Source: Orientallactaga sibirica (Eukaryota; Chordata; Mammalia; Rodentia; Dipodidae). From it: DNA of 64,000 nt. Position numbers and translations under genes: made by a program. Positions 48,849-59,144 of the stretch are shown here, piece by piece; position 1 is the stretch's first letter, and every line of letters begins with the position of its first letter. The notes under the pieces are model-generated. The model was not told the origin of the DNA. It saw only the letters and a list, made by a program, of their open reading frames with translations, and ran no database searches. The stretch covers positions 9,012,001 to 9,076,000 of the forward strand of contig JAEOAD010000024.1 in assembly GCA_036365145.1 (NCBI GenBank), given 5' to 3'.

Positions 48849-49408
48849 TGTATTAGTCAGGGTTCTCTAGAGGAACAGAATGGATAGAATGAATTGTATT
48901 AAAAGGGGATTTATTGGATTAGTTTACACAGTCCAGCAATAGCAGGTTGTAGGTCCGAGAGTCAAGATACCCGGTAGCTGCTCAGTCCACGAGGCTGGAG
49001 GCCTCAGCAGTCCCAATCTGGCACTGAAGGCCTGGAGGCTTCCTGGAGAGATGCTGCTCTTCAGTCCACCCTGGTCTTCAGTCCACACTGGAGAGCAGCA
49101 ACACCAAGCAGCAAGTACCAAGTGGAAAACACCAAGCAGCAAGTACCCAGTGGCAAGCAGCTGAGCAGCACCAGCAGCCAAGTGGGAGAGAGAGAGCCTT
49201 TCTTCCCAGAGCTTCTTTTTATCAACCAGCCCCCTCCTCCAAGAGGGGCCGCCCACTCTGGGCCACCCACTCTGGGGGAAGGGCTTACCCCTGGGGGAAG
49301 GATTCTTCCTTTAATTAATTCTTTCTAGAGGCAGCCTCAGAGACACACTTATGAGGAATGTCTGTGGATTCCTAAACAAATCAAGTTGACACAAACTTAA
49401 CCATCACA
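48849..49408 (-). mobile_element. Solo LTR nested in a MaLR LTR, exact 5-bp TSD
   Basis: A 560-bp element with TG...CA termini (TGTATTAGTC at the left, CCATCACA at the right on the plus strand). It is flanked by GGGGT at 48,844-48,848 and 49,409-49,413. A 5-bp duplication is the size made by ERVL-class integrases. On the minus strand it starts TGTGATGGTTAAG, has a TATA-like GATAAAAAGAAGC (about 49,213-49,225) and AATAAA (complement 48,910-48,915). It carries two short tandem duplications: 28 bp at 49,101-49,156 and 17 bp at 49,059-49,092. No internal sequence, so it arose by LTR-LTR recombination. Open frames inside it are not genes. Confidence 0.88.
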
Positions 49409-50135
49409 GGGGTCATAGTCTACAATGGCATGGAAAGCATAAGAGGGATGTGAGCCAGCCAGCCATAAAAATGCACAGGAGAATCCTTACATCATGGTGG
49501 ACCAGGAGTCATATAACCTTCATTAATTTGTTAAATTTGACCTAAACCTAACAGTTAGGACACAGCTTTGCAATAGAACCAAACACTGGTTTGAATACCA
49601 AGCATTCAAAACATGAGTCTGTGGAGGATATTTTTGGTCAAAAACAAAACATCCACCTTTTGGCTCCCATAGTCTCACTGCAGTTTCATTCACTTCTGCA
49701 TCATAAAACTTCATGGTCATAACAATCATAACACTTTTCAAAATGTCTCAACTAAATCTCAAGGCAAATACCCAGCTGTGAATTCCTAACATTCTTCAAA
49801 TGTACAGAGTATGCATTTCCATTCCACCACAGAATAATGGGCTATAATAATATGGGGTGAAGAATGATTGGCCTGAATAGTGCTGAAATCCAGCAAGGCA
49901 AACAATACATACTGTGGCTTCCATGTCTGCCATGTGTGCATACAGTTACATCATCTGATTTCTGAAATGACTGGGTAGCTACATGCCTATGACCCTGCCA
50001 AATATTGTGCCTTCTCCTTTGGGTCAGCTCCAACTGGTGCCTTCAGTGATGTCCCACACTGCTGACAATGGTAACATCATGGGGTATTTACTACAAGGTA
50101 GTTTTCACCATTACTCCTATCCAACACACACACAG

Positions 50136-50140
<5 letters not shown>

Positions 50141-50186
<46 letters not shown>
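50141..50186. repeat. (AC)n microsatellite
   Basis: 46 bp of pure AC inside the internal part of the MaLR remnant. Confidence 0.97.
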
Positions 50187-50188
<2 letters not shown>

Positions 50189-50436
50189 GGAATACAACTC
50201 TACCACACAAACTAGGACCCCACAGTTTGTTCATTCTGGTCATGTATAAAACCCATACCACTAGTTATATTGCTAACTCAAGATTGAGCTGGGTTCCCTG
50301 AGACAACAGGTGTGGTAGCTTTTGGCTGAAACTGGGGTGATATTTCTGCAAGCAGCACATCAGGGCATCCTTGAGGCTTTCTTTGTTCAGTATTTATTTC
50401 TGGTACTCTCTTGCATGAAATATGTTCAAATGAGTT

Positions 50437-50578
50437 GCACTGGAGCACCCTCCAGCTATTGCAAGTGAACTCCAGATTCATGTGCATCCTCGTGCATCTT
50501 GCTTACATGTGTCCTGGAGAATTGAACCTGGGTCCTTCCCAGGCAATCCCCTTAACTGCTTAGCCATCTCTACAGCCC
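50437..50578 (-). mobile_element. DIP SINE, tail-truncated
   Basis: Body CTCCAGATTCATGTGCATCC, GAATTGAACCTGGGTCC and head complement TAGCCATCTCTACAGCCCC. The GA-rich and T-rich 3' part is missing. Confidence 0.8.
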
Positions 50579-50836
50579 CATTCTTTCAGTTTAATGGCAC
50601 AAATCCCTTTAGCAGCTACATCCAGGTTGTTCTCGGCATTTTCTTTGTGTACAACTTTCTATGCCTTCATAATTGTTTCATAGGAAAACCACATTTTCCC
50701 AATATTTCTGTCCCGCTATTTTCTCTGAATCATCATATGAATCTGCTTAAAAGTTGTGAGCAATAGCCTGGCTACAGCCTGAATTGTGTTCATTTTCTAA
50801 AATTTCTTTTGCCTAATGAATTAGCCTAGTACTTTT

Positions 50837-50870
50837 TAAATTTTTTTTTTATTTTTTTGGAGAGAGACAC

Positions 50871-50926
<56 letters not shown>

Positions 50927-51139
50927 AGACAGAGATGGGCATGCCAGCAGTGTCTCAGCTGCTGCGAACAAAATACAGATGTGTGAGCCCCCTTGTGGTC
51001 AAGTGTGGCATTGCGCCCTTGCATCACTTTGCATCTGGCTAAACGTGGGACCTGGAGATTGGAACTGCTGGAGATTGGAACCAGTGTTCTTAGGCTTAGG
51101 AGGTAGGGGCCTTAATCCCTAAGACATCTCTCCAGCCCA
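50837..51139 (-). mobile_element. DIP SINE, long subfamily, exact TSD
   Basis: T-rich tail, (GA)n at 50,881-50,923, long-form body GTCAAGTGTGGCATTGCGCC. A short internal duplication of CTGGAGATTGGAAC lies near 51,051-51,078, and the head complement is GACATCTCTCCAGCCC. Exact duplication AGCCTAGTACTTTT at 50,823-50,836 and 51,140-51,153. Confidence 0.93.
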
Positions 51140-51839
51140 AGCCTAGTACTTTTGAATTCAATCTTTCAAACATTCAAGACACAGGGAAAATTTAACCAGA
51201 TATATATATATTACCAGAATGTAACATAAATAGCCTCTAACCCAACTTTCAATAGAATTTTTTCCACCTGAATTCTCTGCATTTCTATCAGAATTCCCAT
51301 CAGAATGACCCATTAAGTTGGATTCAGAACACTCTAGAGCTTCTATAGTTTCCAGCTCCAAAAGCTCCCCCATTCCTCCTGGAAATCCTATTCCTGGTAT
51401 GAATTTTCTGTGCCATGTACTTGTCTTATAACTATAACCAAAATATCTGACAGAAATAATCTTAAGGAACACATTTTTAGCAGAGTTTGTAGTCTTATTT
51501 CCACTCGTTTCCTGATGTCTCTCCTCAGTGAGGTTGTTGGTGGTCGTGGTTAGGTAATTAAGGTCTCAGTCAGACTGTGAACTCAGAGTCTCCGTTCATA
51601 GTTATGAAAACTGCATTACCCAGAGCTCAGTGATGAGATTGGGTTGAACTAGAACTAGGTATACCCTTCAGAGGCCCACCCCCAGTGAACTACTTACACT
51701 GGCAAGAATCTACCTCTTAAAGGCACCATCCCATCCACAGTTGTGTCACAACCTAGCTACAGAGAATTCAAAACCTGACACTATGGGGACATTTTGAGTC
51801 AAACCAAAAGTAATAACAAAGTACTTTATGTTTAACTGA

Positions 51840-52118
51840 AAGATAAAACATACTCCTGCTAATAATAGTGACAGAGAAATCAGTGTTTTCTACCAATGCA
51901 TCACTGCAATATGCAAAGGCACTAATATGAGATGAAAATTTTACAGTATTTGTGAGAGTAAAAGAGCCTTTCTAGGCTCTTGGATTGGCAATAACCCAGA
52001 TGTTAAAGTGGATGAAAATCCAGTGGCCACAGAAAACTTCTACTGAGTCTCTGACTCTTGTATGTTGTCTTCTGAATTTGCTAAATAAAATACATATACT
52101 GGAAAAAAAAAAAAAAAA
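51840..52118 (+). pseudogene. Probable 5'-truncated processed pseudogene, parent unknown
   Basis: The segment ends with AATAAA at 52,084-52,089, then 13 bases, then an A16 run (52,103-52,118): the signature of a reverse-transcribed, polyadenylated mRNA. Upstream, the frame 51,840-52,046 reads as a protein-like C-terminus of 68 codons with one in-frame TGA at 51,933. It contains SVFYQC, FLGSWIGNN and DENPVATENFY and stops with TGA at 52,044-52,046, leaving a short 3' UTR of about 56 bases. No intron-like gap is seen, and the 5' part of the message is missing where the copy meets the MaLR LTR. I do not recognise the parent protein. No clear target duplication was found. The alternative is a chance frame beside an unrelated A-run, but the spacing of stop, poly(A) signal and tail favours a retrocopy. 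Confidence 0.5.
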
Positions 52119-52124
52119 GGTTAA

Positions 52125-52330
52125 GAAAAATTTTTATTAGAATGTAGATAGAACCTAAGAGAAGGAAGGAAAATAGAGCTCATGCTTACGAGGGGGCTTG
52201 AGTAGGCTTTCCAGAAATGGGGATGCCGAGAACTTAAGAAAGAAATACAAAATTCTTGCCCATGGAAGCCAGAAGGGATTTCAGAAGCCCACATAGATAG
52301 CCAAATTGGAGCCTTATCTAAGTTTTGGAT
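52125..52330. other. Short unique segment
   Basis: Nothing recognisable beyond ordinary sequence between the retrocopy and a B1 fragment. Confidence 0.3.
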
Positions 52331-52335
52331 GGCCA

Positions 52336-52447
52336 ATGCTGATCTGGAATTAACTATGTAGTCTCAGGGTGGCCTTGAACTCACAACAATCCTCCGACCT
52401 CTGCTTCTTGAGTGCTGGTGTTAAAGAAGTGTGCCACCATGCTCCAC
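52336..52447 (-). mobile_element. B1 SINE fragment, antisense
   Basis: GCTGATCTGGAATTAACTA, TGTAGTCTCAGGGTGGCC, TGAGTGCTGGTGTTAAAG, ending GCCACCATGCTCCAC. The poly-T tail and the first part of the right end are missing. Confidence 0.82.
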
Positions 52448-52449
52448 AA

Positions 52450-54115
52450 AACATTACCATTTCCACATTACCACATACCATTACCATTTTATAAGTTTGT
52501 ATGGTAGGAAATCATTCTTTACCTTGCAAAATTTAGTAGGTTTTAGACCAATATCAGATGAGTGAAAATAAGGGGAAGATACATTAAAGGATAATATTTA
52601 GTTCATATGTGATAAGTAAATCCATGAAAATAAAAATTTTACAGAGAAAACTCATCATAATAAATTACATTTAAATTCAACATACTTCTGAAAATAAAGT
52701 ATAAAGTGATACGGAACATAAAATTGAGATTTTGGAATTTGGTAATCATAAAAATCTGTGTGCTATAATAAATTTAAAAAAAAACTCACAATTTTAAACT
52801 ATTTTAAGTTTTACATTATCATTTCTCCAGTTGGTCTTGAATTAGAATACAAGTAATGGGTTTTGCCTGTTGTCCGCATGAAAAAAATGTAGCTCAAAGT
52901 AACATATTGTCTTAAATGGCAAATTATTATTTTACTATCAATAAAATATGAGAGTTTATCATGAAGATTATGATACATGTGTTGTGGACTTATGCTTCAT
53001 GAGTGCTTAAGACTTGTGCTTAGTGTTTTCATTTCAGAATTTCTGGTATCGAGAAGTCCTATGATATAAATATGTACTCATTAGAGAAGAAATTGGGATA
53101 TAATATTAAATAATTTTAAGCAAAGATTTTAACGTATGTTTGACTATTTTAAAAAATCCATTTCCTACACACTGTACAAAATATCTCAACATTTAATAGT
53201 ATCTCCAATAAAATAAAGTTTGGATAAAAATTAGAAAAATAAAATAAATAAATGAAAAGATAGCTAAAGTGCTATTTATGTTCATCCTGCAACATGATAT
53301 AAGTAAAATATTTTTTTTCATTTTGAAGCAAGTTTCACTTTCTTTATGAAAGGACTTCTACTGTTACTGAATTATGAAAAAAAAGATGCCAGTAAATTCC
53401 TCATTTTTTGAGTGAAGAAAAGCTTCTCATATTAGAATTTATATGTAGGTCATATTAGAAGTCACATAAAAATCTATATTACTCAAAATTACTCCTAGAA
53501 AGTCCCTCATTATAAAAGACAACTGCCTCTTTCCAAGGAGGCTATGCACTTCCTATAAGATTGAGATTCCTGAGAAAACCTCTTGGGCTGATCTACTTAG
53601 TCCCCATCCAAGTTTCTTGAGTAAAAGACAAAAGTTCACCAACTATATAGAGAGAGTATGAGCCTACTAATGAAATGAATAGTTTGCAATCTTCAGGGTC
53701 AAGTTAGAAAACCTTTACAAATGAAATAAATAAGAAGTTACATTTCTATTTTATGCATCTTTACTAAGATTAAAAAAAAAAAACTTAAAGTTATGATGAA
53801 GAACAGTCCATCCACTTTGTAATATTTTTCCTATAATCATTTGTGAGACAGAAAAAATACATTAAAATTAATTTCCAACTTAAGTAGGATGAAAGTTACA
53901 GGCAACCACGTTTAAAACTTCAAATCCATTAAAGTTTTCAGTGAACTAAATTGAAATTCAGAATCACTTTATAATACATATACCTGAAAATGGGTATAAA
54001 TTTTGTGTCTTGATCAATATATACTATTTATAAATTATTTAATTAAAATTATTAAAGAATATATTAAACACTTGTAAATTCATGCTGCATAATATATGCA
54101 TTTTCAAATTTTAAT
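52450..54115. other. AT-rich unique sequence, no gene seen
   Basis: No repeat or exon recognised; very AT-rich. Confidence 0.4.
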
Positions 54116-54117
54116 CA

Positions 54118-54296
54118 ATTAATTGTTATTGGAAAGAGATAGAGTATGAGTGTGCTAAAGTCTCTAGTCCCTGCAAACAAACTCCAGATGCATGCTCCAC
54201 CTTGTGCATCTGGTTTAAATGGGTCCTGGGGAATCAAACCTAGGTCCTTTGACTTCACAGGCAAGTGCCTCCACCACTAAGTCATCTCCCCACCCA
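54118..54296 (-). mobile_element. DIP SINE, short subfamily
   Basis: Body CTCCAGATGCATGCTCCACC, GTCCTGGGGAATCAAACC and head complement AAGTCATCTCCCCACCC. The 3' tail region is short. Confidence 0.82.
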
Positions 54297-54409
54297 ATAT
54301 ATGCATTTTTTTTTTACACAATGATAACCCCAGACACAGAATTATTCTCCATGATGTAAAAGCGTTGAGACTTGAAGGGACTTTATCTATCAACTTTATC
54401 ACATAATGG

Positions 54410-54448
54410 CCAGAGTGAGACCCTACCTTGAAACCTCCCCCCCAAAAA
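54410..54448 (+). mobile_element. B1 3'-end fragment
   Basis: GGCCAGAGTGAGACCCTACC followed by TTGAAA and an A-rich end matches the last bases of the B1 copies in this window. Confidence 0.55.
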
Positions 54449-54950
54449 ATTCATTGTTTTTAGTATTTAATAAGTGTTATTCATGGACTCTGTGTATTCA
54501 GAAGTGATGTGATCATCTTGATTTAACTATTATCTTATTAAAGGAAACAATATAAAGAAATTTTTCTTTGTGTATTCAGGTATTTTTGATATGTATTAAT
54601 TTAGCTTGGGTTATTTTCTATATCTTTTTTGGTTTTCATACTAATATTGCCTGTTGAGTTGATATGATGGTAAATATTCCTAATCAAGATACAATAATAC
54701 AAAGTTATAACAAATGCAAATTGAAGAAATTCTAACTTTGAGTTTCCTACAAAAGAAAACTAAAGTTTCAATAAAATATTGCTAGTTTTAGTAAGTTATG
54801 CTTATGCAATTACCTAATATTGCAGTTTACCAAACAGAACTCTTGGAATTTATATACAATTTTACTACCTAATCCTTGGAACTTTGGAAGACATGAAAAA
54901 TTATATTTTGGCACATTTAATTAGTTGGACATTTTTTTATTTGAAATATA

Positions 54951-55078
54951 TATTTTTTATTTATATTATTCTGATTTTACATTCATAGTATTGGTTCCAT
55001 TATCCTCCTCCCTGTCTTCCCACTTTCAAAGGGACCCTCATCAATGGGGAATGTGGGTCCTGCATTGTAAGGTTAATT
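54951..55078 (-). mobile_element. LINE-1 subfamily X, 3' terminus of an interrupted antisense copy
   Basis: The complement reads CATTCCCCATTGATGAGGG, TTTGAAAGTGGGAAG, GGAACCAATACTATGAATGT and AAAATCAGAATAATAT, then an A/T-rich tail. It continues in LINE-1 order from the antisense segment at 57,000-58,093: the words ACAATGCA and ACATTCCCC align to the stretch missing there. The two are one element split by the sense LINE-1. Confidence 0.8.
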
Positions 55079-55084
55079 AACCAC

Positions 55085-56924
55085 TATGGACAGCTATATG
55101 GAGACTATTGAAAAGGATGGCCATAGACTTACCAGTGGATCCAGTTATTCCCTTATTGGGCATTTACCCTAAAGGCCCCAAGCCTCAGATCAGAAACATT
55201 TGCTCAACCATGTTTATAGCTGCTCAATTCATAATAGCAAAGAGCTGGAATCAACCCAGGTGTCCATCACTAGATGAATGGATAACAAAGATGTGGTATA
55301 TCTATACTATGGAATTCTACATAGCAGTAAGGAAAGATGAAATAAGGAAATTTGAAAAAAAATGGTCAAACATGGAACAGATCATCCTCAGTGAGCTCAC
55401 CCAAGCACAAAAAGATAATCGTCGCATGGTCTCATTTATCTGTCTCCCCTAACCGGATTCCACGTGACATGTGGCCAAACCTAATAAACACTCTGAGGAC
55501 GAGAGACACGAAGGAGGGTGGGATGGAGGGAGGGTAATGGTGGGAGGGAATCAGAGGGTGGGAGGGAGGACAAGGGGGATACAAATTGGGACCCAAAAGG
55601 GAAAAATAATACAAAACCCTTTACTCTGGACAACAGGCTAAAACAGTGATCCTTCAGCAGGCCTACGGAGGGAATACTCGAACCACAGGAACCTGGAGAA
55701 AACATGATGAAGGCCAACTTTAATCTTGTCCTGCTTCTCTTTCTCTTCTCTCTCCCTCCCTCTCTCTCTCTCTCTCTCCTCTCTATACTCACTTTCTCTT
55801 TTACATTATATATCTTTTTCCTCCCTCACCTTCCTAGGTGCAGACTTATAACTCCCAGTGCCAGCAAGGGGTTAACTTCCACAATGAGCTGTTGATCTGA
55901 AACACCTACAAGGTTTTCCAAAAAAGACAGACTTCTGTCAGAGTACTTGGTGACCCACCAAAGGTTAATGGTAAGACCCTACTGTCGAAGACAGCATACG
56001 TGTGTAAGACCAAACACAGAGACCTGGCCAGAATCTGGAAGAAGGTCAGTCCCCAGACAGTTAGCGAGTCTAGTACCAGAGGGTGCTACATGAGCAACTG
56101 GGGAAAATGTCTGACATTGGTCCAAACAACTTGCAGTCTAAGATACCCAGCAGGAAACCATCTGACGTAATGCTCATACAAGTGCAGTAGTGGCAAACAG
56201 CCATGGGGGTAACCAACTGTTCTTGATTTGGCTAATAGATCCACTCAGTGGAGTGGAACTCATTGCTGGAACTGGGAAATAAGTCAAAGCCATGTACAAA
56301 AATGAGCTCAGTCTCCAAGATCTAGTGGCCACCAAAAGTAGGCTAGAAGAGAGCCAATGCATATAAAGTTCCCTCAAAACATATATGGTTATCCCTTCTA
56401 TCTAGTACTAACTTCTCTCTCCGTTGGAGAATTTGCTTATCTCTTTTAGGTGGACAATGAACCTGAAGGGAGGATCGCTAACCACACCTCACCAGCTGAA
56501 ACCATAGAACAACGCAGGGGAAGGGCAAGAATACAGCGCTCAAGGCGATCACAACACCAGAAAAAGGCTGAAGGAGATAAATACAGAGAACATCCAACTC
56601 CAGTCATTAGCCAGATATCCAGAGACACAGAGGCTCCCAAAACCTCATCAAGGAAGCAGAACTAAAATGACCCCAATGTGGCTCAGGGAAACTCATGGAA
56701 GAGGGGCGGAAAGATTGTTAGAGTCACAAGTTGGGGCATTATGCACAGAGACTGGGGCCTATCCACCAGAACTCTTGAGCAAACTCACAATGCATGATAA
56801 ACATTCCCCATTGATGAGGGCCCCTTTGAAAGTGGGAGGAAGGGGAGGAGGACAATGGAACCAATACTATGAATGTAAAATCAGAATAATATAAATAAAA
56901 AATATATATTGATAAAAAAAACAA

Positions 56925-56964
<40 letters not shown>

Positions 56965-56999
56965 TAAAATAAATAAATAAATAACAGAAAAAAAAAAAG
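55085..56999 (+). mobile_element. LINE-1 subfamily X, ORF2 C-terminus plus 3' UTR, sense
   Basis: The frame at 55,108-55,452 encodes the last part of a LINE-1 ORF2 protein, with family words DPVIPLLGIYPKG, SWNQPRCPSLDEW, KMWYIYTMEFY and EQIILSELTQAQK, and stops at TAA. The endonuclease and reverse-transcriptase catalytic regions are absent, so it is 5'-truncated and inactive. The 3' UTR runs through a GGGAGG-rich zone, a CT-rich tract, the block also found at 29.7-30.5 kb, and the terminus CAATGGAACCAATACTATG...AATAATAT at about 56,892. The tail has become (ATA)n at 56,928-56,963 plus an A12 run. It lies inside an opposite-strand copy of the same subfamily. Confidence 0.9.
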
Positions 57000-58093
57000 A
57001 GTTCTGGGGGGTTGGCCCCAGTCTCTGTGCATAATGCCCCAACTTGTGACTCTAACAATCTTTCTGCCCCCTCTTCCATGAGTTTCCCTGAGCCACAGTG
57101 GTCATTTTAGTTCTGCTTCAGTGATGAGGTTTTGGGAGCCTCTGTGTCTCTGAATATCTGGCTTAGTTGGAGTTGGATGTTCTCTGTGTTTATCTCCTTC
57201 AGCCTTTTTTTGGTGTCGTGATCGCCTTGAACACTGTATTCTTGCCTTTCCCCTGCGTTGTTCTATGGTTTCAACTGGGGCCCTGGTGAGGTGTGGTTAG
57301 CTGGTCCTCCCTTCAGATTCTTTGTCCACCTGAAAAAAGTTAAGCAAATTCTCCAACGGAGAGAGAAGTTAGTACTAGATAGAAGGGATGACCATATATG
57401 TTTTGGAGGGAATTTTATATGCGTTGCCTCTCTTCTAGCCCACATTGGGTGGTATCTTGATCTTGGAGACAGAGCTCATTTTTTGTACATGGTTTTGACT
57501 TATTTCCCAGTTCCAGCAATGAGTTCCATTTCCACTGAGTGTATCTATTAGCCAAATCAAGAGCAGTTGGTTACTCACCATGGCTGTTTGCCACTACTGC
57601 ACTTGTATGAGCATTACGTCAAGTTGTTTTCTGCTGGGTATCTTAGACTGCAAGTTTGTATCAATGTCGGACATTTTCACCCAGTTGCTCGTGTAGCACC
57701 CTCTGTTACTAGACTAGCTAACTGTCTGGGGACTGACCTTCTTCCAGATTCTGACCAGGTCTCTCTGTGTTTGGTCTCACACACGTATGCTGTCTTCGAC
57801 AGTAGGGTCTAACCTTTGGTGAGTCACCAAGAACTCTGACAGAAGACTGTCTTTTTTGGGAAATCTTGTAGGTGTTTCAGATCAATAGCTCATTGTGGAA
57901 GTTAACCCCGTGCTGGCACTGGGTGTTATAAATCTGCACCTAGGAAGGTGAGGGGAGGAAAAAGGTAGATAATATAAAAGAGAAAGTGAGTATAGAGAGG
58001 AGAGGGAGAGAGAGAGAAAGAGAGAGAGAAAGAGAAAGAGAAGCAGGACAAGATTAAAGTTGGCCTTCATGATGTTCTCTCCAGGTTCCTGTG
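57000..58093 (-). mobile_element. LINE-1 subfamily X, 3' UTR of the interrupted antisense copy
   Basis: Closely similar to the complement of 55,690-56,770: GGGGCATTATGCACAGAGAC, GATATTCAGAGACACAGAGG, CAATGAGCTATTGATCTG, CATCATGAAGGCCAACTTT. Most blocks differ by only a few bases. The right end stops at GGTTCCTGTG (58,093). The flanking words TTGAAATAT (54,941) and TTGAAAATAT (58,094) may be its imperfect target duplication. Confidence 0.85.
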
Positions 58094-58104
58094 TTGAAAA
58101 TATT

Positions 58105-58680
58105 TCCAACTAAGTTGAGATAAATTCTCAAAAATGCTTTCAGTTAATTTTCATTATTTGTAATACATCACATGAGTATTCCTGTATCACTTGAACTCCC
58201 TGTATTTCATCTAATTTGAGGCATTCTTTCTTTGAAATCATCTAAACTAGCTTATCAATTGGCCTTTTGTTTACAAGGAAAATTCTTGCTATTTGAGATA
58301 TCTGTGGATTTGCATGTACAATGATAGAAAGTATTTGTGAATTGATGAGAGGAAATGTGAACAAAGTGTAGAAAATGACGACTCAGCCTAGCTCTTTCAG
58401 CAAATGCCATTAGCAAGCTACCAGGATGCAACCTGTGTACCATCAAAACCCGTGCTGAACCCCTGCTATTGACACTGCCTTGCTTCACCTAGGAGGTATT
58501 TCGCTGCTGAGGTCATTTGAACTTTTTCTACAGATGCAAAGTTCAGTGCATCTATTGTTCAAGTATTGGTTCTGTTCACTGACTTTTTTTCAGAAGGCAG
58601 GGAATTCTGTTACCAATTACTAAATACTGCACATATCCATTTTCTAATATCTTAATTTCATTAATTCTGCTGGACTGTGA
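58105..58680. other. Unique sequence, no gene seen
   Basis: No repeat or exon recognised. Confidence 0.4.
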
Positions 58681-58683
58681 ATA

Positions 58684-58701
58684 AAACTCAGTTGTTAAAG
58701 G

Positions 58702-58744
<43 letters not shown>

Positions 58745-58995
58745 ATCATCAGGACATGAGTTCAATCCTTTCAACCCACATAAAATATCTGGGAAAGTGG
58801 ATGGTATGTAGTTGTAGGCTCGGGGACAATCCCTGAGGCTCATTGGTAAATATATCCTACTAGGCAAGTTCCAAGCCAATGTTAGAACTTGTCTCAATAA
58901 AAGGTGATTGACACCTGAGGAATGACACACAGTGTTGTCCTCTGTGGACTCCACAAACACATGCAGACATTTGCATGTGCACTCCCACACAGCAC
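58684..58995 (+). mobile_element. B2/B3-like SINE with internal poly-T
   Basis: A degenerate tRNA-like head (AAACTCAGTTGTTAAAGGTC) is cut by a run of 38 T (58,704-58,741), then continues with CAGGACATGAGTTCAATCC. The body (AAGTTCCAAGCCAATG, TGTCTCAATAAAAGGTGATTG, TTGTCCTCTGTGGACTCC) and AC-rich end match the B2/B3-like element at 7.5 kb. Confidence 0.6.
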
Positions 58996-59139
58996 ACACA
59001 CAAAAAGATTGTCCTCTGTGTGACCCTTCTTGTACATGTAAATACTCTGTTAGAGATTAATGCATGTACATGCTCAAATGAGCAGGCACCTGACACACAC
59101 AAAGAGATTGTACTCTTTAAAACCCTTCTTGTACATGCA
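58994..59139. repeat. Degenerate ~99-bp tandem duplication
   Basis: The unit ACACACACAAAAAGATTGTC...CCCTTCTTGTACATG (58,994-59,040) recurs as ACACACACAAAGAGATTGTA...CCCTTCTTGTACATG (59,093-59,139). It includes the 3' end of the adjacent SINE. Confidence 0.75.
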
Positions 59140-59144
59140 CTAAT

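Larger units (their letters stand above)
48776..51812 (-). mobile_element. MaLR proviral remnant, antisense, both LTRs kept
   Basis: Two similarly oriented LTRs bracket about 1.8 kb of internal sequence. The antisense 3' LTR (48,776-49,640, split by a younger LTR) has ACCAAAATATTGGTGACA, TTTTATTTTGGCTCATGATT and CAAGCATTCAAAACATGAGT. The antisense 5' LTR (about 51,410-51,812) has the equivalent ATAACCAAAATATCTGACAG, CCCACCCCCAGTGAACTAC and GGGGACATTTTGAGTCAAAC. Internal words fit MaLR internal regions (CATTTCCATTCCACCACAG, CTGCATTTCTATCAGAATT). No intact coding frame. It also holds an (AC)n tract and two DIP copies. Non-autonomous and long dead. Confidence 0.65.

Noticed and set aside
48924..49328. 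Overlapping open frames of 68-110 codons
   Set aside because: They fall in the nested LTR and its short tandem repeats on both strands; no gene-like feature.
50141..50186. (AC)n tract as a CRISPR-like or regulatory array
   Set aside because: A plain dinucleotide microsatellite; the genome is clearly mammalian.
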